Shown here: positions 9,467-20,201 of the stretch, piece after piece
Layout of the letters: the number at the start of each line of letters is the position of its first letter
Position numbering within the stretch: the first letter of the stretch is position 1
Origin: GCA-003244245 sp050700115
GTDB taxonomy: Bacteria; Actinomycetota; Actinomycetes; Mycobacteriales; Pseudonocardiaceae
Assembly: GCA_050700115.1 (NCBI GenBank)
Contig: JBOHGG010000009.1
Span: 66,394-130,393, forward strand
Direction of reading: 5' to 3'
Length of the DNA: 64,000 bases
Position numbers and translations under genes: made by a program
Notes under the pieces: model-generated
What the model saw: only the letters and a program-made list of their open reading frames with translations
Told to the model about the DNA's origin: nothing
The model's database searches: none

Positions 9467-9470
<4 letters not shown>
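7932..9470 (+). CDS. hutH: Histidine ammonia-lyase
   Basis: 512 residues, the usual HutH size; converts L-histidine to urocanate plus ammonia in the cytosol. The cofactor (MIO) site is at residues 144-146 and reads Cys-Ser-Gly inside EYGSLGCSGDLAPLA, instead of the commoner Ala-Ser-Gly. A Cys variant is, to my knowledge, found in other actinobacterial HutH, so activity is expected. Other family blocks are NGTDGMLG, QDAYSLRCAPQVHGAARD and QEDHVSMGW. The start is ATG 7932 or the adjacent ATG 7935. It is the first gene of hutH-hutU-hutF-hutI and overlaps hutU by ATGA. Confidence 0.97.
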
Positions 9471-11103
<1,633 letters not shown>

Positions 11104-11107
<4 letters not shown>

Positions 11108-12312
11108 CCACCTTCTGGTGCGAGCAGGCTTGGCTGCCCGCTGGCGTCGTCGCCGGTGAGGTCGAGGTGCAGGCCGGTACCGACGGTCGCATCGTCGCCG
11201 TGCGTACCGGGGTGGCGCCGTCGCCGGGTGCCCATCGGCTTGCCGGGCTGGTGCTCCCGGGTGCGGCGAACGCGCACTCGCACGCGTTCCACCGGGCGCT
11301 GCGGGGCCGCACCCAGGGCAGCACGTTTATGAGCTGGCGCAAGGAGATGTATGACCTGGCCGGGCGGCTCGATCCGGACCGCTACCTGGCGCTGGCGACC
11401 GCGGTCTACGCCGAGCTGGTGGTGGCCGGCTGGACCTGCGTCGGGGAGTTCCACTACCTGCACCATGTCCACGGGAGCCCGACCGCGATGGCGGACGCGC
11501 TGCGCGCCGCCGCCGCGCGGGCCGGGATCCGGCTCACCCTGCTGGACACCTGCTACCTGACCGGCGGCTTCGGTGCTGGAGGCATTGCTACTGGGCTGAC
11601 CCCTGAGCAGGCCCTTTTCGGCGACGCGGACGTGGCCGCATGGGTCGACCGGCTCGGCTCCCACCCGGCCGACACCGCCATCAGCCGAACTGGCGCAGCG
11701 ATCCACACAGTGCGCGCGGTGCCCCGGGAGGTGTTGCCCGACGTGGTGGTCGCCGCCGGGACCCGGCCGCTGCACGTGCACCTCGCCGAGCAGGCCAGCG
11801 AGGTCGCCGGCTGCCGCGCTACCTACGGCGTCAGCCCGGCCCGGTTGCTGCACGACTCCGGGGTGCTGGGTCCGCGGACCACCGCCGTGCACGCCATCCA
11901 CCTCGACGACGCCGACATCCGGCTGCTCGGTGATTCCGGGGTGAATGTGGCTGCCTGCCCCACCACCGAAGCCGATCTCGCCGACGGGATCGGCCCGTTC
12001 GCCGAGCTCGCCGCCGCCGGGTGCCCGATCCTGCTGGGCAGCGACCAGCACGCCGTCGTCGATCCGTTCGCCGAGGCCCGGGCGCTGGAGCACGGCCAGC
12101 GGCACGCTGCCCTGGGCTGGCCCGGCAACGGTGTTCTGGCTCCCGGAGCAGCCTGTGACCTGGTGGCGGTGCGGTCCGATTCCCCCCGCACCGCCGGGTG
12201 CCGGCCCGAGCAGATCTCGCTGGCCGCTACCGCGTCCGATGTGGACACCGTGGTGGTAGGCGCCGTGGTGGTCGCTCACGGTGGCCGCCATGTCGAGCTC
12301 GGTGACGATTGA
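11104..12312 (+). CDS. hutF: Formimidoylglutamate deiminase, slightly short C-terminus
   Basis: 402 residues; amidohydrolase that deiminates N-formimino-L-glutamate to N-formylglutamate. Metal-site and family blocks: AANAHSHAFHRALRG, FMSWRKEMY, VGEFHYLHH, LHVHLAEQ, AVHAIHLDDADI and LLGSDQHAVVDPF. This implies the two-step (HutF plus HutG) route; no HutG is in the window. HutF proteins are usually around 450 residues, and this one stops soon after VVVGAVVVAHGGRH. The end sits exactly where the next gene, hutI, has lost its own N-terminus, so a deletion across the hutF-hutI border probably trimmed both. Confidence 0.9.
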
Positions 12313-13302
12313 CGTCGAGGGCCGCGCGGTGTTGCCCGGCTGGGTGGACAGCCACACCCATCTGGTCTTCGCCGGCGACCGGACCGCCGAGTTCGCTGCC
12401 CGCAGCGCGGGGGCCCGCTACACCGCCAGCGGGATCATGGACACGGTCACCGCGACCCGGGAGGCCTCCGATGCCGCGCTGGCGGCGACGCTGCGGCGGC
12501 ACCTGGCTGCGGCGATGGCGCAGGGCACCACCTGCGTGGAGACCAAGACCGGCTACGGGCTCACCGTCGCGGACGAGCAGCGGTCGGCGTGGATCGCCGC
12601 CGAAGTCGTTGATGAGGTGACGTTCCTCGGGGCGCATCTGGTGCCGCCCGACGTGCCGGCCGCCGACTACCTGCGCCTGGTCACCGGGGAGATGCTCGAC
12701 GCGGTCGCACCTCACGTGTCATGGGTGGATGTGTTCTGCGATCGCGGCGCCTTCGACGCCGACGCCGCCGCGCAGGTGCTGGCGGCCGGTCGCGCTCGGG
12801 GGCTGGGTCTGCGGATGCACGGCAACCAGCTGGGCCCGGGGCGCGGCTGGCCGTCGAGCACGGGGCGGCCAGCGTGGACCACTGCACCCACCTGTCGCCG
12901 TCCGATGTGGACGCGCTGGCAGCGTCGTCGACGGTGGCCACGCTGCTGCCGGCGTGCGACCTGTCCTGCCGTGCCCCGCTGCCCGATGCGCGCGCGCTGC
13001 TGGACGCGGGCGTGACGGTGGCCTTGGCCACCAACTGCAACCCGGGCTCGTCCTACACCACGTCGATGGCGTTCTGCGTGGCGACCGCGGTGCTGCAGAT
13101 GGGGATGAGCGTGCCGGAGGCCGTCCGGGCGGCCACCGTGGGCGGAGCCCGCGCGCTACGACGCACCGACGTCGGTGTGCTGCGGCCGGGGTCGCGGGCC
13201 GACGTGCACGTGCTCGACGCCCCGTCCGCGGTGCACCTCGCCTACCGCCCCGGCGTGCCGCTGACGTGGGCGGTGTGGCGGCGGGGACATCGAGTGGCCT
13301 GA
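12290..13302 (+). pseudogene. hutI: Imidazolonepropionase, N-terminally truncated and frameshifted
   Basis: HutI opens the imidazolone ring. The first frame reads GRAVLPGWVDSHTHLVFAGDR through KTGYGLTVADE and FLGAHLVPPD to RMHGNQLGPG. At about 12838 the frame changes, and LAVEHGAASVDHCTHLS, LATNCNPGSS and VLRPGSRADVHVLD continue in another frame to 13302. The family normally has GPGPG at the break, so a two-base loss or one-base gain fits. About 50-60 N-terminal residues before GRAVLPG are also missing: the frame begins inside hutF. One defect could be a read error, but both together suggest a dead gene; the pathway would need another imidazolonepropionase. Confidence 0.85.
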
Positions 13303-13330
13303 CGTCCGGCGCGGTGCGAGGCTGGTGGAC

Positions 13331-14323
13331 ATGGATTACACGCAGCTGGGCCGCAGCGGCCTTTCGGTGTCCCGCTTGTGCCTGGGCACGATGAACTTCG
13401 GCCCGGAGACCACTGAGACCGACAGCCACGCGATCATGGATCGGGCCCACGAGCAGGGCGTCAACTTCTTCGATACCGCGAACGTGTACGGCTGGCAGAA
13501 GGGGAAGGGGGTCACCGAGCAGATCATCGGCCGGTGGTTCACCACTGGCGGCGGGCGCCGCGAGCGCACCGTGCTGGCGACCAAGCTCTACGGCTCGATG
13601 GGGGACTGGCCCAACGAAACCAAGCTCTCCGCGCTGAACATCCGGCGGGCCTGTGACGAGTCGCTGCGCCGGCTGCAGACCGACCACATCGATCTCTACC
13701 AGATGCACCACGTGGACCGGGCCACCCCGTGGGAGGAGATCTGGGAAGCCATGGCGGTGCTCCGGCAGCAGGGGAAGATCATCTATGTCGGTTCGTCGAA
13801 CTTCGCCGGTTGGCACCTGGCGGCCGCCCAGGAGACGGCCCGCCGCCAGCGCGTTACCGGTCTGGTCAGCGAGCAGTCGATCTACAACCTGCTCAACCGG
13901 TGGGTCGAGCTGGAGGTGCTGCCCGCCGCGCGGGACTACGGCATCGGGCTGATCCCGTGGTCACCACTGAATCGTGGCCTGCTCAGTGGTGTGCTGCGCA
14001 AGCAACGAGAGGGCGGCGGTTCGCGGAGTACCTCGGGCTTCTCGGCCGACGCCCTCGCGGCGAACCGGGAGCGCATCGAGGTCTACGAGAAGCTGTGTGC
14101 CGACCTCGGCGAGGACCCGGCCACCGTTGGCCTGGCCTGGCTACTGCACCAGGACGGGGTCACCGCGCCGATCGTCGGCCCGCGCACTGCCGAGCAGCTG
14201 GACGGCTCGCTACGGGCCGTCGAGATCACGCTGGACGCCGACGTGTTGAACCGGCTCGATGACCTGTTCCCCCCGCCGGGACCCAACGGCGCCAAACCCG
14301 CCCCGGAGGCCTACGCCTGGTAA
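13331..14323 (+). CDS. Aldo/keto reductase
   Basis: 330 residues, NADPH-dependent reductase of the AKR superfamily with a (beta/alpha)8 fold. Catalytic tetrad positions are visible: Asp and Tyr in FFDTANVYG, Lys in LATKLYG and His in LYQMHHVD. The cofactor-binding end has WSPLNRGLLSG and PIVGPRTAEQLDGSL. I chose ATG 13331 because GAGG lies at 13318-13321; GTG 13325 is the alternative. It lies 28 bases after hutI but has no known link to histidine breakdown. The carbonyl substrate is unknown. A 22-base tandem repeat follows its stop codon. Confidence 0.93.
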   Translation: MDYTQLGRSGLSVSRLCLGTMNFGPETTETDSHAIMDRAHEQGVNFFDTANVYGWQKGKGVTEQIIGRWFTTGGGRRERTVLATKLYGSMGDWPNETKLSALNIRRACDESLRRLQTDHIDLYQMHHVDRATPWEEIWEAMAVLRQQGKIIYVGSSNFAGWHLAAAQETARRQRVTGLVSEQSIYNLLNRWVELEVLPAARDYGIGLIPWSPLNRGLLSGVLRKQREGGGSRSTSGFSADALAANRERIEVYEKLCADLGEDPATVGLAWLLHQDGVTAPIVGPRTAEQLDGSLRAVEITLDADVLNRLDDLFPPPGPNGAKPAPEAYAW

Positions 14324-14338
14324 CCCACCACCCCCCGC

Positions 14339-14403
14339 GTGTCGTGCTCTCTGCCCGGTGTGTCAGGCGTCGATGCCCGGTGTGTCAGGCGTTGATGCGC
14401 GGG
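14339..14403 (+). repeat. 22-base tandem repeat, three units, behind the aldo/keto reductase
   Basis: Units at 14339-14359 (21 bases), 14360-14381 and 14382-14403, each starting GTGTC; the first two end in TGCCCGGT. Unit 1 reads GTGTCGTGCTCT, the same as the array behind kgd; units 2 and 3 read GTGTCAGGCGT. It starts 15 bases after the TAA, in the sense of the reductase gene, behind a C-rich leader like the one at kgd. Confidence 0.85.
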
Positions 14404-14455
14404 CCCGGGCTGGTTGCCCCTGTCGAACCGTCATCATTGCCTCCGCTTCAGCTCG

Positions 14456-15087
14456 TCAGTCGGCGCTACGCACCATGGCCCGGATACCGACGGTGAGCCC
14501 GACGGCGGCGGTCACCAGCGCCGCGACCCACCCCAGACCACGGTCGAGGACGCGAGCTGGCCGGCGAACAGGGCGCGCTTGGCGTCGACCACGTAGGCGA
14601 GCGGTTTGAACCGCGCCGCGACCGGCATCCACGTCGCCGCGGTCGACGATGACGACGCGTTCGGCCATCGAGTCGGCCTCGTCCATGTAGTGCGTGGTGA
14701 GCACGATCGTCATGTCGTGTGCTGTGCGCATGCGCAGGATGTGGTCCCACAGGTTGGCGCGGTTGTGCGGGTCGAGACCAGTCGAGGGCTCGTCGAGGAA
14801 CAGCAGCGACGGCGCGTGCACCAGGCCCATCGCGACGTCGAGGTGCCGGCGCCGGCCTCCCGACAGCTCGGAGACCTTGCGGGCGGCGAGCTCGGTGAGG
14901 TCCCGGACCTCGAGCAACTCACCGGCCCGCTGCCGGCCCGCGCGGCGGTCCAGGCCGTAGATGACGCCCTGGGTGTTCAGCTCATCGCGGACGCGCTGGG
15001 TGTGGCCGGCGCCGTTGCCCTGGCCGACGTAGCCGATGTGCCGGCGGACGTGCGCGGGCTCGGTGACCACGTCATGACCGGCGACCT
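14456..15087 (-). pseudogene. ABC-2 drug exporter relic: ATPase without Walker A fused to a permease tail
   Basis: The minus-strand frame begins abruptly at KVAGHDVVTEPAHVRRHIGYVGQ, just before the Q-loop, so Walker A is missing. It retains the signature LSGGRRRHLDVAMGLVH, Walker B SLLFLDEPSTGLDP and the H-loop LTTHYMDEAD. After VVIVDRGD the sequence jumps to a permease C-terminus: PVAARFKPLAYVVDAKRALFAG is readable in another frame and GWVAALVTAAVGLTVGIRA closes the gene. A normal pair would encode about 320 residues of ATPase then about 250 of permease. At least two deletions and a further frame change are needed, so it is not functional. Confidence 0.85.
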
Positions 15088-15941
15088 TCTGTCCGCACGC
15101 TGCACCGCGACGTCGACCGGCTGCGCGAGCTGGGCTACCCGGTGGCGGCGCACCGCGGCATCGACGGCGGCTATCAGCTTGCCGCGGGTGCCGCTCTACC
15201 CCTGCTGGTCGTCGATGACGAGGAGGCCGTCGCCCTCGTCGTCGGGCTGTAGGCGGCCGCCCAGGGCCCGGTCGCCGGCATCGAGAAGTCCTCGATCCGT
15301 GCGCTCACCAAGGTCGTGCAGGTGATGCCGCCCCGGCTTCGGCGCCGGGTCGACGCGCTGCGCGTGATGACCGTGCCCGACGGGTGGGCCAGCACCGGCC
15401 CGACCATTGACCCCGGGATCCTCACCACCGTCGCGCAGACCTGCTGGGACGAGCAACGCCTGCAGTTCTCCTACACCGCACGCGGTGGCGAGCAGACCGC
15501 CCGCCACGTCGAGCCGCACCGGCTGGCCTCGCTCGGGCGCCGCTGGTGCCTGGTCGCCTACGACCTCACCCGCCACGAATGGCGCAGCTTCCGGCTCGAT
15601 CGCCTCGACGAATCACGCAGCACCGGCGCTCGATTCCGTCCCCAGGAGTTGCCCGCTGACAACGCCGCGACGTTCGTCCGGGCCGGGATCGGCAACCTGC
15701 CGGCCCAGTACGCCGTCGAGGTGTTGGTGCACACCCCGGCGGTGACCGTTCGCGACCAGGTCGGCCGGTGGGGCACCGTCGAGGACGTCGACAACGGCGA
15801 TGCCTGCTGCGGATGAACGTGGATTCCCTGGACTGGCCCACCATGATCCTTGGCGCGGTCGGGGCGGACTTCGAAGTGTTTTCCCCGCCAGAACTGGTCG
15901 ACCATCTCCGCGAATGGGGTGACAGGTTCAGCCGTGCGTAG
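15088..15941 (+). pseudogene. WYL/YafY-type transcriptional regulator relic
   Basis: The readable frame starts inside the HTH (SVRTLHRDVDRLRELGYPV), so roughly the first 25-30 residues are gone. It meets a TAG at 15250-15252 (expected Arg in VVGLRAAAQ), then continues through RALTKVVQVMPPRLRRRVDAL, QFSYTARGG, the WYL-core VEPHRLASLGRRWCLVAYD and FRLDRL. Near 15800 a frame change leads to MNVDSLDWPTMILGAVGADF and HLREWGDRFSRA, ending at TAG 15939-15941. It is divergent from the ABC exporter relic; such regulators often control the adjacent exporter. The two relics abut at 15087/15088, so one deletion took both 5 prime ends and the shared promoter. Confidence 0.85.
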
Positions 15942-15985
15942 TCGGCCGCGGCTGATCGGCCGGGTTACCTGGAGGGATGGCCGGA

Positions 15986-16069
15986 ATGCAGCGCACGGTG
16001 GCGGTTCGGATGCTTGGACCGCTGCGGCTCGATGTGGCCGGGAACCTCGTCATGGCCGGCTCCGGCTGA
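15986..16069 (+). pseudogene. N-terminal scrap of an AfsR/BTAD-type regulator
   Basis: A 27-codon frame with a fitting ribosome site (GGAGGG at 15971-15976, ATG 15986) reads MQRTVAVRMLGPLRLDVAG and then stops at 16067-16069. The RMLGPLRLDVAG segment matches the very start of SARP/BTAD winged-helix regulators. Everything after it is missing; the next gene on the other strand ends 26 bases further. In-frame ATG 15977 is too close to the ribosome site. Confidence 0.55.
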
Positions 16070-16095
16070 GAGGGAAGGCTGCCGCGTGCACCCCA

Positions 16096-16287
16096 TCAGC
16101 CTTCGAGGCTGTCCGGCTCGTCGGCATCGTCGCGAGCCAGGAACGTGGCCAACCGCTCGACGGCATCCTCGAACTCCGGGTGCTCATCGACGAAGGTGCG
16201 CATCCGGGCGGCCAGCCACTCGGTGCTGAGCTGTTCATCGGCGCGTCGGTCCTCGAGTTCCTCGATGCCGCGGTCGGTGAAGTACAC
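16096..16287 (-). CDS. Small DUF6104-like protein
   Basis: 63 residues, acidic, opening VYFTDRGIEELEDRRADEQ and followed by WLAARMRTFVDEHPEFEDAVERL. To my recollection this matches the DUF6104 family, small cytosolic proteins of unknown function found beside kgd in many actinobacteria. GTG 16287 is preceded by AGGAGG. It lies 150 bases downstream of kgd on the same strand, separated by the repeat array 16329-16416, and could be co-transcribed with it. A longer frame through the repeat exists but has no coding character. Confidence 0.8.
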   Translation of the reverse strand: MYFTDRGIEELEDRRADEQLSTEWLAARMRTFVDEHPEFEDAVERLATFLARDDADEPDSLEG

Positions 16288-16328
16288 CTCGACTCCCTCC
16301 TTGCCCGAGGGGCCTGCGCCGATACCGG

Positions 16329-16416
16329 CCGGTGCAGAGTACGCGGACACACCGGGCACGGGGGCCGGACACACCGGGCACCAGAGCACGACACACCGGG
16401 CACCAGAGCACGACAC
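16329..16416 (-). repeat. 22-base tandem repeat, four units, behind kgd
   Basis: Read on the minus strand, units run 16416-16395, 16394-16373, 16372-16351 and a degenerate 16350-16329, each opening GTGTC. Units 1 and 2 are identical: GTGTCGTGCTCT followed by GGTGCCCGGT. The array follows the kgd TAA (16438-16440) after a 21-base C-rich leader and lies in the sense of kgd. Confidence 0.88.
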
Positions 16417-16437
16417 GCCGGGGGGTGGGGTCGGGGG

Positions 16438-19400
16438 TTAGTGTTCTAGGGCGGTGGTGATGAGTTCGCGCTGCTCGACCTCGTGCACCTTGGCCGACCC
16501 TGCCGAGGGGGCCGCCATGGCACGCCGAGAGATCCGCTTCAGCGTGCCCAGCCGCTCGGGCATCAGGTCGGGCAGGCTCAGGCCGTAGAACGGCCAGGCA
16601 CCCTGGTTGGCGGGTTCCTCCTGCACCCAGCGCACATCGGAGGCGTTCGGGTAGCGGTCCAGAGCCGCGCCCAGCCGCCGCTTGGGCACGGGGTAGAGCT
16701 GCTCGATGCGGACGATCGCCACGTCGGAAATGCCGCGCTGATGGCGTGCGGCATTCAGCTCGTAGCTGATTTTGCCGCTGCACAGCAGAACCCGGCGCAC
16801 CGCCGAGGGGTCGGTGATTATCGGGTCGTCGAGCACCGAGGCGAACCGGCCTGAGGTGAAGCCCTCCACCGGGCTCACCGCCGCTTTGAGCCGCAGCATC
16901 GACTTCGGCGTGAACACCACCAGCGGCCGGTGCACCCCGTCCAGGGCGTGCCGGCGTAGCAGGTGGAAGTAGTTCGCCGGAGTGGACGGTTGCGCCACGG
17001 TCATCGAGCCCTCTGCGCAGAGCTGCAGGAAACGCTCGATGCGTCCAGACGTGTGGTCCGGGCCCTGCCCCTCGTGGCCGTGCGGTAGCAGCAGCACGAC
17101 GTCGGAACGCTGGCCCCACTTGGCCTCACCGGAGGAGATGAACTCGTCGATCACCGGCTGCGCGCCGTTGACGAAATCGCCGAACTGCGCCTCCCAGAGC
17201 ACCAGGGCGTCCGGGTTGGCCACCGAGTAGCCGTATTCGAAGCCCACCGCAGCGAACTCCGACAACGCCGAGTCGTAGGCCATGAATTTCGCCTGACCAT
17301 CGGCGAGGTTCATCAGCGGCGTGTACTCGGTCCCGGTCTTGCGGTCGATCAGCACCGAGTGTCGCTGCACGAAGGTGCCCCGCCGGGTGTCCTGACCGGA
17401 CAACCGCACCGTCCGGCCATCCAGGCACACCGAGCCGAACGCCAGCAACTCGGCGAAGGCCCAGTCGATGCCACCCTCGCGGGCCATCTTCGCCCGCTTT
17501 TCCAGCACCGGTCTCACCCTCGGGTGCGGAGTGAATCCTTCGGGCAGGTTGACGTGCGCGTCGGCGATCCGCTCGATGACGCTGCGGTCCACCCCGGTGG
17601 ACAGTCCGGTGGGCACGATCTGCTCGGCTTCTACCGACTCGCTCGGTGCCGCAGCGCGCTTTTCCAGCTCGCGCACCTCGTTGAACACGTGCTCGAGCTG
17701 CTGCGCGTAGTCCTTCAGCACGCGCTCGGCCTCCTCCACGGACATGTCCCCGCGGCCGATGAGTGCCTCGGTGTAGCTCTTGCGGACCGACCGCTTGGTG
17801 TCGATGACGTCGTACATCTTCGGCTGCGTCATCGAAGGGTCGTCGCCCTCGTTGTGACCGCGGCGGCGGTAGCAGATCATGTCGATCACGACGTCCTTCT
17901 GGAACGCCTGCCGGTACTCCACCGCCAGCTTGGCCACCCACACGCAGGACTCCGGGTCATCGCCGTTCACGTGGAACACCGGGGCGCCGATCATCTTCGC
18001 GACGTCGGTCGAGTATTCGCTGGACCGCGCGTACTGCGGCGCCGTGGTGAATCCCACCTGGTTGTTCACGATCACGTGCACGGTGCCGCCGGTGCGGTAT
18101 CCCCGCAGTTGCGAGAGGTTGAGCGTCTCGGCTACCACGCCTTGCCCGGCGAAGGCGGCGTCGCCGTGCAGCGCCACCGGCAGCACGGTGAAGCCACTCG
18201 GCCCCTTGTCCAGGATGTCCTGCTTGGCTCGCGCGATGCCCTCAAGCACCGGGTCCACGGCTTCCAGGTGCGAGGGGTTGGAGGTCAGGGTCACGATGGT
18301 CGTGCCCTCACCGAACATCCGGTAGTACTTTCCCTGGGCACCCAGGTGGTACTTGACGTCACCGGAGCCGTGCGCCTGGCCGGGGTCCAGGTTGCCCTCG
18401 AACTCGCGGAAGATCTGCGAGTACGGCTTGCCCACGACGTTGGCCAGCACGTTGAGCCGGCCGCGGTGCGGCATGCCGAGCACCACCTCGTCCAGGTCGT
18501 GCTCGGCGGCCTTGTCCAGCACGGCGTCCAGCAGCGGGATGACGGTCTCGGCGCCCTCCAGCGAGAATCGCTTCTGGCCGACGTACTTGGTCTGCAGGAA
18601 CGTCTCGAAGGACTCCGCGGCATTGAGCTTGTTCAGGATGTACTTCTGCTCGGCGCGGCTGGGTTGGTCGTGCACCCGCTCCACCCGCTCCCGCAACCAT
18701 TGCCGCTCGTCGGGCGCCAGGATGTGCATGTATTCCACGCCCACGTTGCGGCAGTAGGCGTCGCGGAGCACTCCGAGGACGTCGCGCAGCTTCATGTGCG
18801 ACTGCCCGGCGAACCCACCCACGGCGAACTCCCGGTCCAGGTCCCACAGGGTGAGGCCGTGGCTGAGCACGTCGAGATCAGGGTGTCTGCGTTGCCGGTA
18901 GTTCAGCGGGTCGGTGTCGGCCATCAGGTGGCCGCGGGTGCGGTAGGCGTCGATGAGTTCGAGCACCCGGGCGGTCTTGTCGACCTCCCCCTCGGGGATG
19001 TCCGGTACCCAGCGCACCGGCTCGTAGGGGACGCGCAGCGAGGCGAAGATGCCGTCGTAGAAGCCGTCCTCGCCCAACAGCAAGCCGTGCATCCGGCGCA
19101 GGAACTCGCCGGATTCGGCGCCCTGGATGATGCGGTGGTCGTAGGTGGAAGTGAGCGTGATGATCTTGCTGATGGCCATCTCGGCGAGTGCCTGGTCGCT
19201 GGCACCCTGAAAGGCTGCCGGGTACTCCATCGCCCCGACGCCGACGATGGTGCCCTGCCCGGACATCAGCCGGGGTACCGAGTGGTTGGTGCCGATGGTA
19301 CCCGGATTGGTCAGTGAGATCGTGGTGCCCGAGAGGTCCTCAGCAGTGAGTTTGCCGTCGCGGGCCTTGCGGATGACGTCCTCGTAGGCCTGCCAGAACT

Positions 19401-20103
19401 CGGCGAAGGCCATCGCCTCGCAGCCCTTGATCGAGGCGACGACGAGGTTGCGGCCCCGGTCGGTACGGAGATCGATCGCCAGGCCCAGGTTGACGTGCTC
19501 CGGTGCCACGACGGCGGGTTTGCCCTGGCCGTCGGTGGTGTAGTGGCGGTTCATCTGCGGGAAGCCGGCCAACGCGCGCACCACTGCGTACCCGATGAGG
19601 TGGGTGAAGCTGATCTTGCCGCCACGGGTTCGCTTGAGATGGTTGTTGATCACAATGCGGTTGTCGGCGAGCAGCTTCGCCGGGACCGCGCGCACGCTGG
19701 TCGCCGTCGGCAGGCCCAGCGAGGTCTCCATGTTCGCCACCACGCGGGCCGCTGCGCCGCGCAGCAGGGTGGTGGTGTCCTGCTCCAGGTCGTCCGGCTG
19801 GTCGGCGCGCAAGACGGCCTGCTCCTTCGCGGCGACACTGTTCGTTCGCGCGTGCCGCTGCGTCGCCTTTTTCTGGGGTGCCTGGGGCAGGGGTGCCTGG
19901 GGCAGGGGTGGCAGCACTGGCACTGGCGCTGCGCCGTTGCCGCCGGGCGGCGCGGGCCGGTAATCGGCGAAGAAGTCGTGCCAGGCCGGGTCCACGGCCG
20001 AGGGATCGGCCAGGAACTGTTCGTACATCTCCTCGACGAGCCACTCGTTGGGGCCGAACTGCACGGAGCGGTCGTCGGGAGTGGAGGAGTTGCTGCGGGA
20101 CAC
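16438..20103 (-). CDS. kgd: Multifunctional 2-oxoglutarate dehydrogenase E1/decarboxylase (Kgd)
   Basis: 1221 residues, matching the actinobacterial fused enzyme. It acts at the 2-oxoglutarate node of the TCA cycle: ThDP-dependent decarboxylation, 2-hydroxy-3-oxoadipate formation, and E1 of the oxoglutarate dehydrogenase complex. Residues 1-50 hold the helical N-terminus (FGPNEWLVEEMYEQF). A Pro/Ala-rich linker follows, then an E2-like acyltransferase domain (about 110-350) with the active-site TYDHR near residue 318. The E1 part follows, with GMPHRGRLNVLANVV (about 540), the ThDP/metal site GDAAFAGQG to VNNQVG (about 650-690), and a C-terminal transketolase-like domain. The ATG is at 20103. 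Kgd activity is typically controlled by the FHA protein GarA/OdhI, which is not seen here. Confidence 0.98.
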   Translation of the reverse strand: MSRSNSSTPDDRSVQFGPNEWLVEEMYEQFLADPSAVDPAWHDFFADYRPAPPGGNGAAPVPVLPPLPQAPLPQAPQKKATQRHARTNSVAAKEQAVLRADQPDDLEQDTTTLLRGAAARVVANMETSLGLPTATSVRAVPAKLLADNRIVINNHLKRTRGGKISFTHLIGYAVVRALAGFPQMNRHYTTDGQGKPAVVAPEHVNLGLAIDLRTDRGRNLVVASIKGCEAMAFAEFWQAYEDVIRKARDGKLTAEDLSGTTISLTNPGTIGTNHSVPRLMSGQGTIVGVGAMEYPAAFQGASDQALAEMAISKIITLTSTYDHRIIQGAESGEFLRRMHGLLLGEDGFYDGIFASLRVPYEPVRWVPDIPEGEVDKTARVLELIDAYRTRGHLMADTDPLNYRQRRHPDLDVLSHGLTLWDLDREFAVGGFAGQSHMKLRDVLGVLRDAYCRNVGVEYMHILAPDERQWLRERVERVHDQPSRAEQKYILNKLNAAESFETFLQTKYVGQKRFSLEGAETVIPLLDAVLDKAAEHDLDEVVLGMPHRGRLNVLANVVGKPYSQIFREFEGNLDPGQAHGSGDVKYHLGAQGKYYRMFGEGTTIVTLTSNPSHLEAVDPVLEGIARAKQDILDKGPSGFTVLPVALHGDAAFAGQGVVAETLNLSQLRGYRTGGTVHVIVNNQVGFTTAPQYARSSEYSTDVAKMIGAPVFHVNGDDPESCVWVAKLAVEYRQAFQKDVVIDMICYRRRGHNEGDDPSMTQPKMYDVIDTKRSVRKSYTEALIGRGDMSVEEAERVLKDYAQQLEHVFNEVRELEKRAAAPSESVEAEQIVPTGLSTGVDRSVIERIADAHVNLPEGFTPHPRVRPVLEKRAKMAREGGIDWAFAELLAFGSVCLDGRTVRLSGQDTRRGTFVQRHSVLIDRKTGTEYTPLMNLADGQAKFMAYDSALSEFAAVGFEYGYSVANPDALVLWEAQFGDFVNGAQPVIDEFISSGEAKWGQRSDVVLLLPHGHEGQGPDHTSGRIERFLQLCAEGSMTVAQPSTPANYFHLLRRHALDGVHRPLVVFTPKSMLRLKAAVSPVEGFTSGRFASVLDDPIITDPSAVRRVLLCSGKISYELNAARHQRGISDVAIVRIEQLYPVPKRRLGAALDRYPNASDVRWVQEEPANQGAWPFYGLSLPDLMPERLGTLKRISRRAMAAPSAGSAKVHEVEQRELITTALEH

Positions 20104-20201
20104 TGCGGGGGCTCGCCTCTATCCGTTCTGTTCGGGGTCGCTGAGCTGCTTCCAGGCTAGCCCCCGCCGGGGGGTCTGAGGCATCGCGTGTCGCGTGTCG
20201 A

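Noticed and set aside
15250..15252. TAG in the WYL gene as a possible recoded (readthrough) codon
   Set aside because: The gene also lacks its 5 prime end and has a frame change near 15800, so it is simply decayed.
17359..19317. Long plus-strand frame opposite kgd (652 codons)
   Set aside because: It is a shadow of kgd: the frame is open only because of GC-rich third positions; no motif or ribosome site is found.
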